Source: Glandiceps talaboti
Taxonomy: Eukaryota > Hemichordata > Enteropneusta > Spengelidae
Assembly (NCBI RefSeq): GCF_964340395.1
Contig: NC_135556.1
Location: 26,408,562 to 26,472,561, forward strand
Length of the DNA stretch: 64,000 nucleotides
Direction of reading: 5' to 3'
How positions within the stretch are numbered: position 1 is the stretch's first letter; the number at the start of each line of letters is the position of its first letter. Under the pieces are notes generated by a model. The model worked only from the letters and a program-made list of their open reading frames with translations. It did not search any database and was not told the DNA's origin. The translations under genes and the position numbers were made by a program. This document shows, in pieces, positions 14,122-60,339 of this stretch.

Positions 14122-16317
14122 AAATTATATATATATATGTATCATGTATATAAATGAACAGTTGTGGGTCAACCGTCTACAGGGTATTTATTGTTCATCT
14201 CAGGGAGACTGGCGCCATCCTAAGAACATTTCTCATATTTTCTTGATCGCTAGCTAATTTATAGATGGGCTTAACCACTGATCTGAGCTCGGATAACAAG
14301 GTTGACATAAACCACACCACGTCAGTATTAACATATGGGTTGCTCCGAGCGCTGGTTACGATCTTAGAGGCTCTTCTAGTTGTGAAATGAGTAACGTACT
14401 CGGCCACTATAATTGAAGGGAGTCCAGGCCAAGTACGTTACACCTCTAGGCTTTTGGTGGATTAACTATATAGCTAACAGTAGACAGTGAAGCCATTTGT
14501 TTCAATCAACCCCCCTAAATACTAAATGCTTTAATGTTGTGTTTCAACCCGCCAGGCACAGCTATTGTATGGATTGGAAGCGGCATCATCTGCTCTACAA
14601 GCCTACACTAATTACAAATGTTATCGACACTGGTGTCCAAATAAAATAAAAATTATGCCAGACTCAAAAAAAGAAGATTGAAGTCAAAGATCACCCGTCA
14701 ACGGGATTAATAGGCGAAAGCGCCCTCACGTGGCCGACTAGAAGCTGTCAACACGCGGTCGTGACATCGATATGAACTTCGGCATGGCAAATATGTTACG
14801 AATGTACGTGGTTGCGTTGAAGCCATCGTCACTGGCTCCTCGTCTCATTAGATGCTAAAATAAAAGGCGACGGGGTTAAGAAAACTTTGAAATCGATAGC
14901 GCTGAGACGGTAATGAAGAAAACAAAGCCGGAACCCGAGACGAAAGAAGCTATGGAGTAGTACCAATACCAATACGTCCTGTCGGCTGTAGACTTAAATA
15001 TTTACATATGTCACTTGCAATAAATTTAATAACTAAAGCAAACTTCTGTAATATAGATGAATTTACAGGCTTGGGAAATTTTCTCCTGCTTTATATTGAA
15101 CTGTTATTCTCAAAGTGGACCAAGAAGCCGCTCCAAGTGTCCATAAATTTGCCATGTTTTGAAAGGCCATAATTAGCACTGTGTGGGAAAGTGGTGTGGA
15201 ATATTTGTATTACTGTTTTTCAACTATACATCAAAGTGGCACTTAAATTTACCATTCTGTTTGTTACGAAGAATCTAAGTTTGGTATCGAAAGAAACCAA
15301 ACAATGATGTTTTTATGACAATTAAAACTAAAACATATCAGCCAAAAGAAATATTTTTAAGTTGGCAATGCTTTGCAACGATCACAGACAAGTAAGTCTG
15401 TGTAACGATACAGGCCCTATTCAGTCGAAATGTCGGAGATCCTAATTTTAGGGACCGTTTAATATCTATAATTTTGGCACTCTTAATATTTTCAAAGTTT
15501 AGTTTTTGTTCATTTGTCAACATGTTTGTACCCGTTTCGTTTGTATTATTTTTGACATACGCGTCTTCTTCAAATCTTCAAATATCTCGATCAGTATCAA
15601 AATGTCGTAATTTGACTGTTTTTATGATTTCTTTTATATATTCTTTTGACGTCTTCAAATTTGACTTTTGAATTGAATGTTTTTATCCCTACTTTGAAAC
15701 TTTCGAAAGCTATTTTTTTGACGTCTTCGAATGTCTTGACCGAATGTCTCAGTTTTGTAATTTGTCTATTTTGATAACATAAAAAAATCGAATATTATTT
15801 TCATACGTCTTCCAATGTCTTGAGTGAAGTAGTTTCTTAATTTATCTGTTTTTGTCCCTCCCCTTCTACATTATTTGCTAAAATCTTCGAATGTCTTGAC
15901 TAGTGGAGCATAGCATGTAAGAAAACAATATATCCCATGAGACGTAGTACTTAACCTAGGACACCACACCATGTACATGTGGATTAAAGCAAACTTTGTA
16001 ACTGATCTATTTACACGTCTACAGTGTTACAGACTCATTAGAAGGCTTTCAAAGCATCAGTTTACCACACAGGGGAATTGCCACAGTTCTGCCGACTCAC
16101 AGCCTTGAAATAGTACCCTCCACCACTGAAATATGAACAGGGCCGACGTTCACAACGATTTTGTAGTGGCGTCATGTTAATCATGTTAATTTTCAAGTCT
16201 ACCATCATATTTTTTTTAATGTTTGTAACCGCATCCCATCCTATTCATGCTATTGTTGAACCGGCGCATCGCCATGGCGGGAAAAACATGTGGAGAGCAT
16301 TTTACGCTGATCTAAAC

Positions 16318-16332
16318 AGCGCCCTCTCTTGA
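16318..16332 (-). promoter_or_regulatory. CTCF-like motif at the CpG boundary
   Basis: AGCGCCCTCTCTTGA reads TCAAGAGAGGGCGCT on the minus strand; it keeps the AGAGGGCGCT core but not the full CCAC part. It lies about 300 bp left of the CpG switch. Confidence 0.3.
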
Positions 16333-16897
16333 CGTCAACCTAACTGTGTCTCACTGAAAGTGAAAATAGACCCACTCCATATATAGTACGATATAAATAA
16401 ACAGAGTTTTCAAAGGTTCACCCAAATCTGTTGATCGCCAACTCAAAAAAAATAACCAACAAATCTAGAGATCGTGTCTGTGGTTTACACTTTTCTTCTC
16501 CTTCTCTGTTCTTGTAGCTCTTCACTTTGTCTTCCTTTCTCCTTTGTTTTTAATCTTTTTACAAGTTCAAGTGGACTCTGCATCCTTGTGGTATTTTTTT
16601 TATGCTTTTTTGAAATGCAACACGATTACCCAGACATTATATTCTGTTACAACTTTCAATAACAAGTCATTTTTAAACCCAAGTCACAAGCTGTGTTTCA
16701 CAGAAAAAGGGGTGTATAACCTTACAAAGCTGAAGTACCTTACCTGTACTTGAGTTCTTCACATCACAATACAATTGATGGCTATGTTTTATGTCTTCAT
16801 ACTGGGATACACAGGAACAAGTAAAACTCACCTCTTATGGCTTTATCACCCATATCTATATCAGTTTAACCATGCTACTGTTTGTTTGTGTGTGCAT

Positions 16898-16899
16898 GG

Positions 16900-16964
<65 letters not shown>
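16898..16964. repeat. (TG)n microsatellite
   Basis: A pure TG run of about 33 units. Confidence 0.97.
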
Positions 16965-16965
<1 letters not shown>

Positions 16966-17367
16966 ACTGTTTGTGTATGCATGAATGTGTGTGCACTGTT
17001 TGTGTGTGCATGAATGTGTGTTGGCACTATCTGTGTGTGATCATCTGTGTATGCATGTCTCTGTGTACTGTCACTGACAATATACTATGTTGTAAATATT
17101 AGGCAATAAAATTGTTGTCAGAAATTATCCTAAAGTAGCTATGGACATTTATGCAGACAAGAACAGACACAAATAATCTATGCAGACAAGAACAGACACA
17201 AATAATCTATGCAGACAAGAACAGACACATATACAGTAATTACCACATTCAATGATCACTGAGGAATGTTGTTTTTTTTCCTCATAAAACAAAAGACAAT
17301 ATGTTGATACAATGTGAAGGCCTGGCCTCACACATTTTGTGGACATATGTCAGAAATAAGACAGGAC

Positions 17368-17371
<4 letters not shown>

Positions 17372-17434
<63 letters not shown>
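17372..17434. repeat. (CA)n microsatellite
   Basis: A pure CA run of about 31 units. Confidence 0.97.
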
Positions 17435-17437
<3 letters not shown>

Positions 17438-17514
17438 GGCTTGAAAATATTTTACATACAACTAATGATACACACACATACAAATAAATTGTATACATAT
17501 ACATATCCATACAT

Positions 17515-18668
17515 CAATACACAAATAGTACATACATGGTGCACACACACAAATAGTACATACATGGTGTGCACACACAAATAATACATACATGGTGCAC
17601 ACACACAAATAGTACATACATGGTGTGCACACACAAATAGTACATACATGGTGCACACACACAAATAATACATACATGGTGCACACACACAAATAGTACA
17701 TACATGGTGTGCACACACAAATAGTACATACATGGTGTACACACACAAATAGTACATACATGGTGTACACACACAAATAGTACATACATGGTGCACACAC
17801 ACAAATAATACATACATGGTGCACACACACAAATAATACATACATGGTGTGCACACACAAATAATACATACATGGTGTGCACACACAAATAGTACATACA
17901 TGGTGTGCACACACAAATAGTACATACATGGTGTGCACACATAAATAATACATACATGGTGTACACACACAAATAGTACATACATGGTGTGCACACACAA
18001 ATAGTACATACATGGTGTGCACACACAAATAGTACATACATGGTGTACACACACAAATAGTACATACATGGTGTACACACACAAATAGTACATACATGGT
18101 GCACACACACAAATAATACATACATGGTGCACACACACAAATAATACATACATGGTGTGCACACACAAATAATACATACATGGTGTGCACACACAAATAG
18201 TACATACATGGTGTGCACACACAAATAGTACATACATGGTGTGCACACACAAATAGTACATACATGGTATACACACACAAATAGTACATACATGGTGTAC
18301 ACACACAAATAGTACATACATGGTGCACACACACAAATAATACATACATGGTGTGCACACACAAATAATACATACATGGTGTGCACACACAAATAATACA
18401 TACATGGTGTGCACACACAAATAGTACATACATGGTGTGCACACACAAATAGTACATACATGGTGTACACACACAAATAGTACATACATGGTGTGCACAC
18501 ACAAATAATACATACATGGTGTGCACACACAAATAGTACATACATGGTGTGCACACACAAATAGTACATACATGGTGTGCACACACAAATAGTACATACA
18601 TGGTGTGCACACACAAATAGTACATACATGGTGTGCACACACAAATAGTACATACATGGTACACACAC
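17515..18668. repeat. 28-bp minisatellite, ~41 copies
   Basis: The unit is AAATA(G/A)TACATACATGG followed by TG(T/C)(G/A)CACACAC, with few variants. The variants (GTGTGC, GTGCAC, GTGTAC; AGT or AAT) are arranged in higher-order blocks, suggesting block amplification. All three minus frames are open for about 400 codons because no 28-bp register contains a stop; this is an artefact of the unit, not a protein. Confidence 0.97.
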
Positions 18669-18784
18669 AAAACACACTGAGCATTAAGTATACAAATTAC
18701 CAGCAGATTGATCAAGTCAAACATGTACAACCTATATATCAGACAATTAAACTACTGTTGATACTTTTAAGAAAACCAACTTAC

Positions 18785-51190
<32,406 letters not shown>

Positions 51191-52234
51191 CTGTAATTAA
51201 AATCAAAATAGAATATAAGTATGATATTTAATGTACATACGTTATACACATGACATGGGTCTGGTCATCCATTGCTGTGTGGTTACCATGGTGATTAAAC
51301 AAGTGATATATTCCTTAGCAAGATTCAATTCTTGCAAACCTATACTTCTACTTCTACTTCTATACTGTGTAAACATCCTAAACTGAAACTCAACTGAAAT
51401 TCATTAAAAAAACTTGAAACTCATACAAATGTCTGGATTTTCATAAAGAAATTTGAAAATGGAAATGTCTGAATTTTTTACTCACACAACAACAATTTTT
51501 TTTTTGTAAACTTATGTGATGTCTAAAGTGACATGTTTATGTATATGTACACATGTGTATGAACTTGACTTTGGATTCCTGTATATTATGGGGAAACCAT
51601 TTTGATATTCTTGTATACAAATATATCAAGTAACCCATATACATCCAACAACAGAAACATGTACAACCTATAGTGATAAATACATTTATTTTCAAATGAA
51701 AATTATGAAAACTACTCTTATGCAGTATTAATGAGACCTTTTTTGGCTTGAGATATATACTCTCTAGAGTAAGAATTTTAACAAGCCTGCAGAGAATCTA
51801 GACAGATTGATTCATTGATGTAAGTATTCCATATGGTGCAATACAGTGAGAAGCACCTATTTCAACCAATATTTCAGTCAAAGCCATAGTGTTGGGCTAC
51901 AGTTCTCACAAGGGCTCACCTAGTACTTTCTGAAAACATATAAATGATTTGACATAAATAACTATATTCTCTTTTCTTACGTAAACTGAATGTGATTTAT
52001 TATTTTCATGGTGAGAGTATTTCCAGTGATTTTATGATTGAAATACAAAGCTACACCTTGTCTTAGGTACTTTATTTATAAAGGTCTGATAATAATAGGT
52101 GACATTTGAAAATACACACACACTGGCAATTAATAGACAACCTCAGTTGAAAGGTACAATAATAATAGCTGACCTTTAAAAAGTATACATGCTAACATGA
52201 GACAACCTATACTTCTGTGCCTACCTAAAATTTA

Positions 52235-52380
52235 TCTAAATATTCCCCAATAGTTTTCTTTATTTAGGTGAGGAAATTGTAAGTGACCTAAGGGGCCTTG
52301 TTACTTCAGTCAAATGTAAGTGACCTAAGGGGCCTTGTTACTTCAGTCAAACCAGAAATGACAAAACTCTACGGTCACTA
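52235..52380. repeat. Dispersed repeat family C, truncated inverted copy
   Basis: TATTCCCCAATAGTTTTCTT, then GTGACCTAAGGGGCCTTGTT (present twice in tandem), is the reverse of the end of the copies at 47.8-48.8 kb. Confidence 0.6.
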
Positions 52381-54877
52381 AATAGATGAAGATAATATTG
52401 TACTAGTACCAGGTAGTGTATACACTAGCATGATGGTATATTTAAGCAATAAACCACCTAGCAACAAAACCATTCTCATAGCAACAGCCAAATGATGATG
52501 TATATTGCAAAGATGAAACCTGTGATGGATAGGCAAGTGAATACAGATTCCAATAATGTAAGCAAATATGCTTAGCAACAAGACCATGGCCATAGCAACA
52601 GCCAAATACAGTTGTGCTACAATGCTATAGGTGCTATTTTGGCATCATATTTTGTCCAACATTTATTTTCAGGACTGATATCAATATAACTTGTAATTAC
52701 ACAAGCTGACCTGAGTATACTAGATGTGAACAGGATGAAAGCTGGTAAGAATTCTTGATAACATTTTAAATTCAGTTTTCCTGAGACCCTCCAGTCTTTT
52801 CTTCACGTTATCTTTTTAAAAATAATTTCCTTTCCTTCCTGTAGTCTAGTTATATTTAAATTTTGTTCTTATGTATTACCTGACTTTATTTATGGTCTAA
52901 TTTTATGTGACATTAGTCATTATGACATCAGCTACAATATATAAGTGTAAAATAAAACTATTTACTGAAACTTCATTTCTAGGTCAGTTGCCATAATTCA
53001 TGGCCACATAATGAAAGACATCAAATGAGGATTTTATGATAAAGTCATGTGTGTACGCGATCATGAAAACATACTGGCAACATATATCATACAATGAGAA
53101 GAATTTATGCTAATAAAATTAGTAATAAAATTATTTACTGAATAATTATTGTGAACTGAAACTTGGGTTTATTGTCATAATTAATAAAATAATACATAAA
53201 AATGAACATTCATTAGAAAGAGTCCTAAATGTAGAAACAGTCATAGGTGTACACAATCGTGCAAACTTGTAGAAGAAGTATTTATTATTATTATAATAGA
53301 AACGTTGATGAAAATAGTTATTGAATATTATGTAGTATATCTAAGAGTGAATTGTAATTTTTCATAGATACATAATGAAGCTCATTGCAATGAACATTAA
53401 CTGTTGTAGGTATACACAATCATGAAAACATATAGGTGGTATAATATGTCAAGTAAAGAATAGAATTTAGAATGTTATTGATGGTTTGACACTTGTTTGT
53501 CCAATCTCTTTACAAATTACAGGTTGTCTTTTGTTGTTCTAAAATGTATTTTTTATTATTTATTTGTTGCTAGTGTTTTGGGTATATTTATGGTCTTTCT
53601 GGCTTGTTGTAGTTTATTGTTAGTTTTTTTTATTATTGTGTTATTTTAACTTGCCTGTGATGAAGTGAAATAAATAAAAATAAAATAAATGAAAACAGTT
53701 CAATACTATGAAAAAAATCTATTATCTAATGGTGAATTGTAATTTTTCCTAGATACAGAATGATGACCCAGAGAAATGAAAGTCTCGGGACACTATGTCC
53801 CTTTCAAAAGGCTGGCTGCAGCACTGAGAAGGTGTTCAAATGTGTGATTGAATATCATTACATGAGTTTTTTTTACACTAAAACCTTGTAATATGAAATA
53901 CTGGGCAAGGAAATCATTAATCATTATCTGTGTGTGAATTATGACTTGTTTCAAATTTTACAATTAATGTCGTTATAAACTTCATTTAACCTCAACAACA
54001 TGTCAAAATATGTGATTGAGTTGTACAAAATTTATAGTAAACACACATGGTAATATGAAATATAGGCAAAGGAAAGAATTAGTCTTTATAATTGATAATA
54101 TAGTTCTTAATTGGACAGATTTGACTGTACATTACCATGTACGTTTGTGTTTGGTTGACCTTTCCAACAATTACTTTACACAGTCAGAATGATTCATCAT
54201 GTATTCAACGCTTACCTGTGTTTTTTATTATCTGGGGACAGTCATATCCCCTGCAACCACGTGAAAAAATTCAACATTCCCAAGGAAGAAAGACAGCAAA
54301 AATTCACGATCATGTCACAAATACACACCAAAACAGAAACAAAAGTATGTTCAATCTGACATTATGTTGTCAAATAAGATGAACTTTGGAAATATTTTAA
54401 CATTTTTTATTTATAAACTGAATAAATTCTACATATATATGTTATACATAACAGTCTGCTTAGGCCATGCCTTTCTACACCGAATGACCTTGATAGCATA
54501 CCAATCAAAAAGTTATATGCAGCGCCCTCAGTGGCACAAATAAGGATATGATATCAAATGATGCATGTGAAGAGTCATTCTGTATTTTCACTGTGAATAA
54601 ATAGTGACAATGGCACTGTAACACAACAGATTGTACTAATATACAATTAATCAATTCATTTTAGAAGGCATAATTACAATAATTCATGGTTGTTATTTGG
54701 AGCACACTAAAGAACAATTCCTTCAGAATGTTTATATATTTATGTTGTACAAATGAATATTTTATATGGCACAAAATTACATATGAAAAAAATACATAAT
54801 TCATCACCAAAAATAGAAATACAACAAAACAGACATTAAATACAATAATAAATATGTTAATCTACAAACAATAAATA

Positions 54878-55047
54878 TAAATGGTTATAATTTAGTAAAC
54901 TGTACAGTGATAAATTCCCCAAACTGTTGACTATAAAGCTACGTCAGGTCTCCAATAATTCTAAAGTTACTCATCTGACACACACAAGCACACAAGCACA
55001 CAAGCACATACACACGCATGCACGTGTATGCACACACACATGCACAT

Positions 55048-55105
<58 letters not shown>

Positions 55106-55280
55106 TGCTATAAATGGTTATAATTTAGTAAACTGTACAGTGATAAATTCCCCAAACTGTTGACTATAAAGCTACGTCAGGTCTCCAATAATTCTAAAGT
55201 TACTCATCTGACACACACAAGCACACAAGCACACAAGCACATACACACGCATGCACGTGTATGCACACACACATGCACAT

Positions 55281-55336
<56 letters not shown>

Positions 55337-55341
55337 TGCTA
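54878..55341. repeat. Recent 233-bp tandem duplication
   Basis: 54878-55110 is repeated at 55111-55341, including unique sequence (GACTATAAAGCTACGTCAGG) and a CA microsatellite. By eye the only difference is about one CA unit. It is either very recent or an assembly duplication. Confidence 0.93.
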
Positions 55342-56439
55342 TACCTATATCATTACTGAAGCGTATATTTAGTTAGCGCTAAAACATCACTCCAAACTCA
55401 TTTCTTATTTGACATTTGAATCTCTTAAATTTGTGAGCATCCATTAAAAACCTGAGCAACCATGAATATAGACTGGAAACTAATGAAATAACATAGTAGT
55501 AGTAGTAGGTGGCCATTCATACTTCACTACAGTAGCCATTACTACATTCATCACACTATACACATTTACATACATGTACATGCAAGAGATGGATGGTTTC
55601 CTGCTGATGGCAGTTACAGGAACTATGAATAAAATTGAATAAATAAATTGAAAAAACAGCTTTAGCTAGGCGCCTACAACAGAGTACCACCTTCACACAT
55701 ACATCTACACATACACCCCATTTTGTCACTTGTCAGTGACATTTCAGATACTATCAATGACACAGAAATAAACAGTTTGTTTTATTCTTTAATAATTAAC
55801 ACACAAGGTTATTCCAACAATGCCAGATAAACAATACAAAGCAATAATAGTAAGTGTTCTAATATATTTTCTCTACATTTACATCACTAATTCTGGTTGA
55901 CCAAGGTCAAATATATAAATGCTATTATACACATCATATACTAAGAGACTAATAGAAAAGATGATCTGGGGTCACAATTGGGTGAAACTTATTAACTGAC
56001 CTGTACACAACACTGTTACATCTAAAAGGAACTGGAAAACTTGAAAATTTGGGAAACAAAACAAACATACTAATATAACATCTTTAGATTTCTTGTGTAC
56101 ATGTTGATTATGGAAGCTATAGTTTGTTTCCACTTCTGAGGTTAAAAGTCAAGTGACTGACATGTGCAAGATCTCATTTCCGTAATTCAATAATGTGGCA
56201 TTTTATAATTACATTTTCACTCTGTACAACATGATGAAACTACTTCTGGTTGTGCAATTACATTGTCAATACATATCTAGTCAATTTTCACTGTGAGTGG
56301 GAATTTTCAATTGTAACTATGAACAGAGACCATGGGCATTAATTCTTATCTTGTATTGCAAAATTTCTGAATACCATGAAATTCATGCTATCTCTGTATT
56401 TATTTGTTAGAATATCAAATTGTCAATAACTTCCAAGTG

Positions 56440-56506
56440 ATGGGCAGGCAGACAGGCAGACAGACAGGCAGGCAGGCAGACAGGCAGACAGGCAGACAGA
56501 CAGACA

Positions 56507-56582
<76 letters not shown>

Positions 56583-56761
56583 GGCAGGCAGGCAGGCAGA
56601 CAGACAGACAGACAGACAGACAGACAGGCATACAGACGGACGGACGGACGGACGGGCGGGCGGGCGGGCGGGCGGGCGGGCGGGCGGACGGACGGACGGA
56701 CGGACGGACGGACGGACGGACGGACGGACGGACGGACGGGCGGGCAGGCAGGCAGGCAGGC

Positions 56762-56799
<38 letters not shown>
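56440..56799. repeat. GGCA/GACA/GGAC/GGGC compound tetranucleotide array
   Basis: About 360 bp of four related tetramers in blocks: CAGG/CAGA, then CGGA, then CGGG (GC-only core near 56653-56690), then back. Open frames in both directions are repeat translations. Confidence 0.97.
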
Positions 56800-56801
<2 letters not shown>

Positions 56802-57667
56802 AATGACATTACAGGACAACATTATTGTGTAATCATGATACCATTATTCTAATATTTCACATCTGTTTATATTTTACATTTCCTATTTCAATCATATTTT
56901 ACACACCTTTGAATGTCATTATTTATTTGTCATTTTTGAATTCATTCTAAACTGACCAAATACATGTATATGACAGGGTAATTAGATGAATCAAATTATA
57001 GTGTGACAAATAAGACCAATAATTCAATAAAATGATAAATAAATAAATATAAATATAATCATATATATGATATTGATGAAAGATTTGTTGACAGCTTCGT
57101 TAAGTGACAATTTATTCATGATACATCATCTGATGAAGATATGAGCTATGTCTATGTACGACAAAAAAAATCCGTGGAAGTGATGGATTGTCAGACAAAA
57201 CAGTAACACAGCATTTATAGTTCAACTGGCCTGACATATTTCATTATTCAAAAGTGTCAACAATCTCATCCCTGTAATTGGTTCAAAATAGTCAATTAGG
57301 ATTTGTATGGAGTGTACATTGACAGAGTCCAACTTAAATCTTCTTAGTGACATTTCTGTCATGTGTAATTGAGTCATGGGGGTCTTAGAGGTTGTCAGTG
57401 AAAAACTGTAAATTGCGGGTCACATCACAGGAAAGTTACACCGCTATACTAACACAATCACATTTATAAAACCAACACATCCATTTTATGAATGTTGTCA
57501 CATCATGAAATAGTAAGTATATACAGGGTCTTAAGTACATACTAGTCATTACCACTGACATATACTACAATGGTATGCAGTAAATAAACTATTAAAACTA
57601 TTATGTACATGTAGGTATTCAGCCCATTTCATCATTTTAACTCTATTTTACCAATATCTATACTATA

Positions 57668-57668
57668 A

Positions 57669-57705
<37 letters not shown>

Positions 57706-57812
57706 ATCTCTCTCTCTGTCTTTATCTATCTATCTCTCTCTTCCTCCCCCTTCCCTCCCTCTCTCCAGCGCTTTTGTTTTAATGGTGTGTCTGTCTGTCT
57801 GTCTGTCTCTCT
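57668..57812. repeat. (TCTG)n/(TC)n compound microsatellite
   Basis: TCTG units, then CT-rich sequence, then TCTG again. Confidence 0.92.
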
Positions 57813-58544
57813 CACAATCATCATATAGGCTCAACTCATTTGCAGCAGTTACAGGAATGTTTTTCATCTTCATATCCGTATTCTACGTGATATCACTCAA
57901 ATCACATCACATCATACCACACTCTACACAGCATGCAAAAGCTTTTTATGATAACATGCCTTTTAAAATATCAACACAGGTTTGTGTAATATATTTAAGA
58001 CATATTCATATCATAACCACATCTCCATAACTCTGACAGACAGTCATACAAAGTAACTTTAATACAACTATAGTGAAGTACATTCATTGAAATGGAGCAA
58101 GTCATTTTCAGATAGCTAGGTTTAGTCTACGGATTGTACTTTAGGAGAAAACTTAAACATATCTTGTATGCTGCTGGGATACATTTGCTGACAGTGCATT
58201 TACCGTAGACAAAATGGAAATCCAATTACATTAATAGTCATGTACATGTCAAATTTTATTTCTGAATTATCAACTTGAAGTAGTTGTACATGTATTGGGG
58301 TGTGTACAGTGTCCAATGAAGTCTTTCAAACTATAAATCAACAAAACAGACTGGATTTAGCATGTCTTTTTTTAACTGGATACCCATGAATTCAATGGGG
58401 CTGTTTTCACTCTTTGAATATAAATACATGGTGATGAGAAAACAGTTAAAGCACACTGTCTTTACTGTCGATGGTAAACGTTGCGAGATTTCACAAGTTG
58501 TACATGTACATGTATGTACTAGCTATTGTCAGTTATTCAAGACT

Positions 58545-58650
58545 GTATGTATGTATGTATGTATGTATGTATGTATGCATGTATATGTATGTGTGTGTAT
58601 GTATGTATGTATGTATGTATGTATGTATGTGTGTATGTGTTTATGTATGT
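58545..58650. repeat. (ATGT)n microsatellite
   Basis: ATGT units with GTGT interruptions. Confidence 0.95.
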
Positions 58651-58786
58651 ATACATACCGTCGCGTCAGACCAGTAAGGTCGTATCTGCCCGTACAATTG
58701 CATAGCAGATATGACCTTTCTGCGCTGACGAGATGATATGTGTATACATTATACATATGTACATAACTATATCTATGTTTGTTTCA

Positions 58787-58818
<32 letters not shown>

Positions 58819-58819
58819 G

Positions 58820-58868
<49 letters not shown>
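58787..58868. repeat. (GT)n microsatellite
   Basis: A GT run with two GTGC interruptions. Confidence 0.95.
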
Positions 58869-58871
<3 letters not shown>

Positions 58872-60339
58872 TTTCTATGTACAATGTGTATGTATCTATT
58901 ACCATGTTGGAGGAAATGCTACAAAAATTATACCAAGCCATCTTATTGAAAAAAGACTACATGTACAAGACACTTTAAAATGTGATATGATCCTTATTAA
59001 ATAAACCTATAGGAATTTTCTAATTTGATTCACATCAGTATTAACATATAGCTCCACTTATAATGCATTCCACGGTTAATTATAGTGAGTGAGTTCATGA
59101 AGAGATTAAAGATAACAGTATATATATGAACTGTATAGAAATCACTGTCAGTCACAAGAGAGTCCTGTCAGTCACTCTGAGTACATCCTGAATTATCCAC
59201 ACCAGATTACTTCCCTTCCCTTTCCTTCTTATCTTAAAACTTTAAAGTCTATTTTCCATAACTCGACCGACTATGTCATCTTTTACTGTACTCTATGCAA
59301 AGGGGAAATAAAAAGGGAGTACATAATCTCATTTTTTTAAAGAGGCAAACCACTTCCTGTTTTCTTGTAGTCTAAATAATACAGATGGAGAATTCAATTC
59401 TCATTACCTGAAATCAAATTTTGTCATAAAAATAATGATCATTAAATTTCTTGGTTGACTTTCATTCTGTGCACTACAAAAGTATTACCATAGTCAAGTA
59501 TGAAAATAAATTGACTTTGTTGTTCTATTTTGACCATCTCACAAGACAAGGTGTCAAAATTACAAGCACAGAAAATTTAAGATGAACGTCATGATTCTTC
59601 ATTTTATCTATTCTGTATTCTATTTCATTCTTTTTTTTAATTTTAAAACACAATTCCTTTAATATCTGATTTGGATAAAGTATTGGCTTCAAATTCTATC
59701 AACAGATTTAGGTCTTTTATCATATTTCAGCTGTGTCGTACACAAAGTACAAGTCTGTTAATGAACTGAAAATGGTTTTAAAGTGCTGACACACATCAGC
59801 CTTCCATCGCTTGCTGAAATGACACAAATTTCTATTGAAAAGATACTCTTTAAAATCAATCAATGGTATACAGTTTAATATTAAAATTAAAAGATATTAA
59901 ATGAAACCTTTTTACTTCAGATTGTACAAGGAAACACAAAGTAACAAGTCACAAATCCTTCAGTTCATAAAACTCTTTAGTATTTTTTGCTAACAAATAG
60001 TTGACAATATATGTCAGTGCATAAAAATCTGAACATTTTACATTGAAATCTCTGGAGTATCCAATTTCAGAATAATACAATTAATTACTCTAAATCTAAA
60101 GCAGTCAGCTATCCCCCAAGAGAACAAGTTTGACATTCTGTTCGCTTTTCTCTAATCAACCCTAAGGCAGTCAAGAAAAGATCGAGGACAGCACAATTAT
60201 ATATTTCTAGCCCTCCAGGCAGTGCAATCCTCCAATACATCTTTGGACTGAGTTACAAATTGCTCATTGAAAAATGATTCAAATTTAATAGAAATATCAT
60301 CATAGTCTGATCAGATAATATGTAAAAGGTAATGGACAT

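Larger units (their letters stand above)
80..16640. other. CpG-normal non-coding block, no recognised genes
   Basis: No exon of the NBEA/LRBA family and no other recognisable gene was found on either strand. CpG is common here (about 16 in 300 bp near 8650-8950), unlike everything to the right. Non-repetitive sequence alternates with the microsatellites listed separately. Unique stretches such as 8640-9660 and 14640-14960 are plausible regulatory sequence but show no decisive motif set. Open frames of 60-160 codons occur but begin without ATG or look random. Confidence 0.6.
16640..18784 (-). other. CpG-free part of the PH-domain intron
   Basis: This follows the donor of the 18785-18921 exon. 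It contains the GT run 16898-16964, three 29-bp copies of an ATGCAGACAAGAACAGACAC unit at 17152-17228, the CA run 17372-17434 and the 28-bp minisatellite. I saw essentially no CpG in this 2.1 kb. Confidence 0.7.

Noticed and set aside
1-16640. Search for the remaining PH, BEACH and WD40 exons of the gene
   Set aside because: No matching segment was seen on the minus strand; they are presumably further left.
17452-18730. Three overlapping ~400-codon minus-strand open frames rich in Cys, Val and His
   Set aside because: They are the three registers of a 28-bp minisatellite whose unit lacks stops; there is no start context, splice logic or family similarity.
56404-56832. Gly/Arg/Asp-rich and Cys/Pro/Ser-rich frames over 130-140 codons
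   Set aside because: Tetranucleotide array translations.
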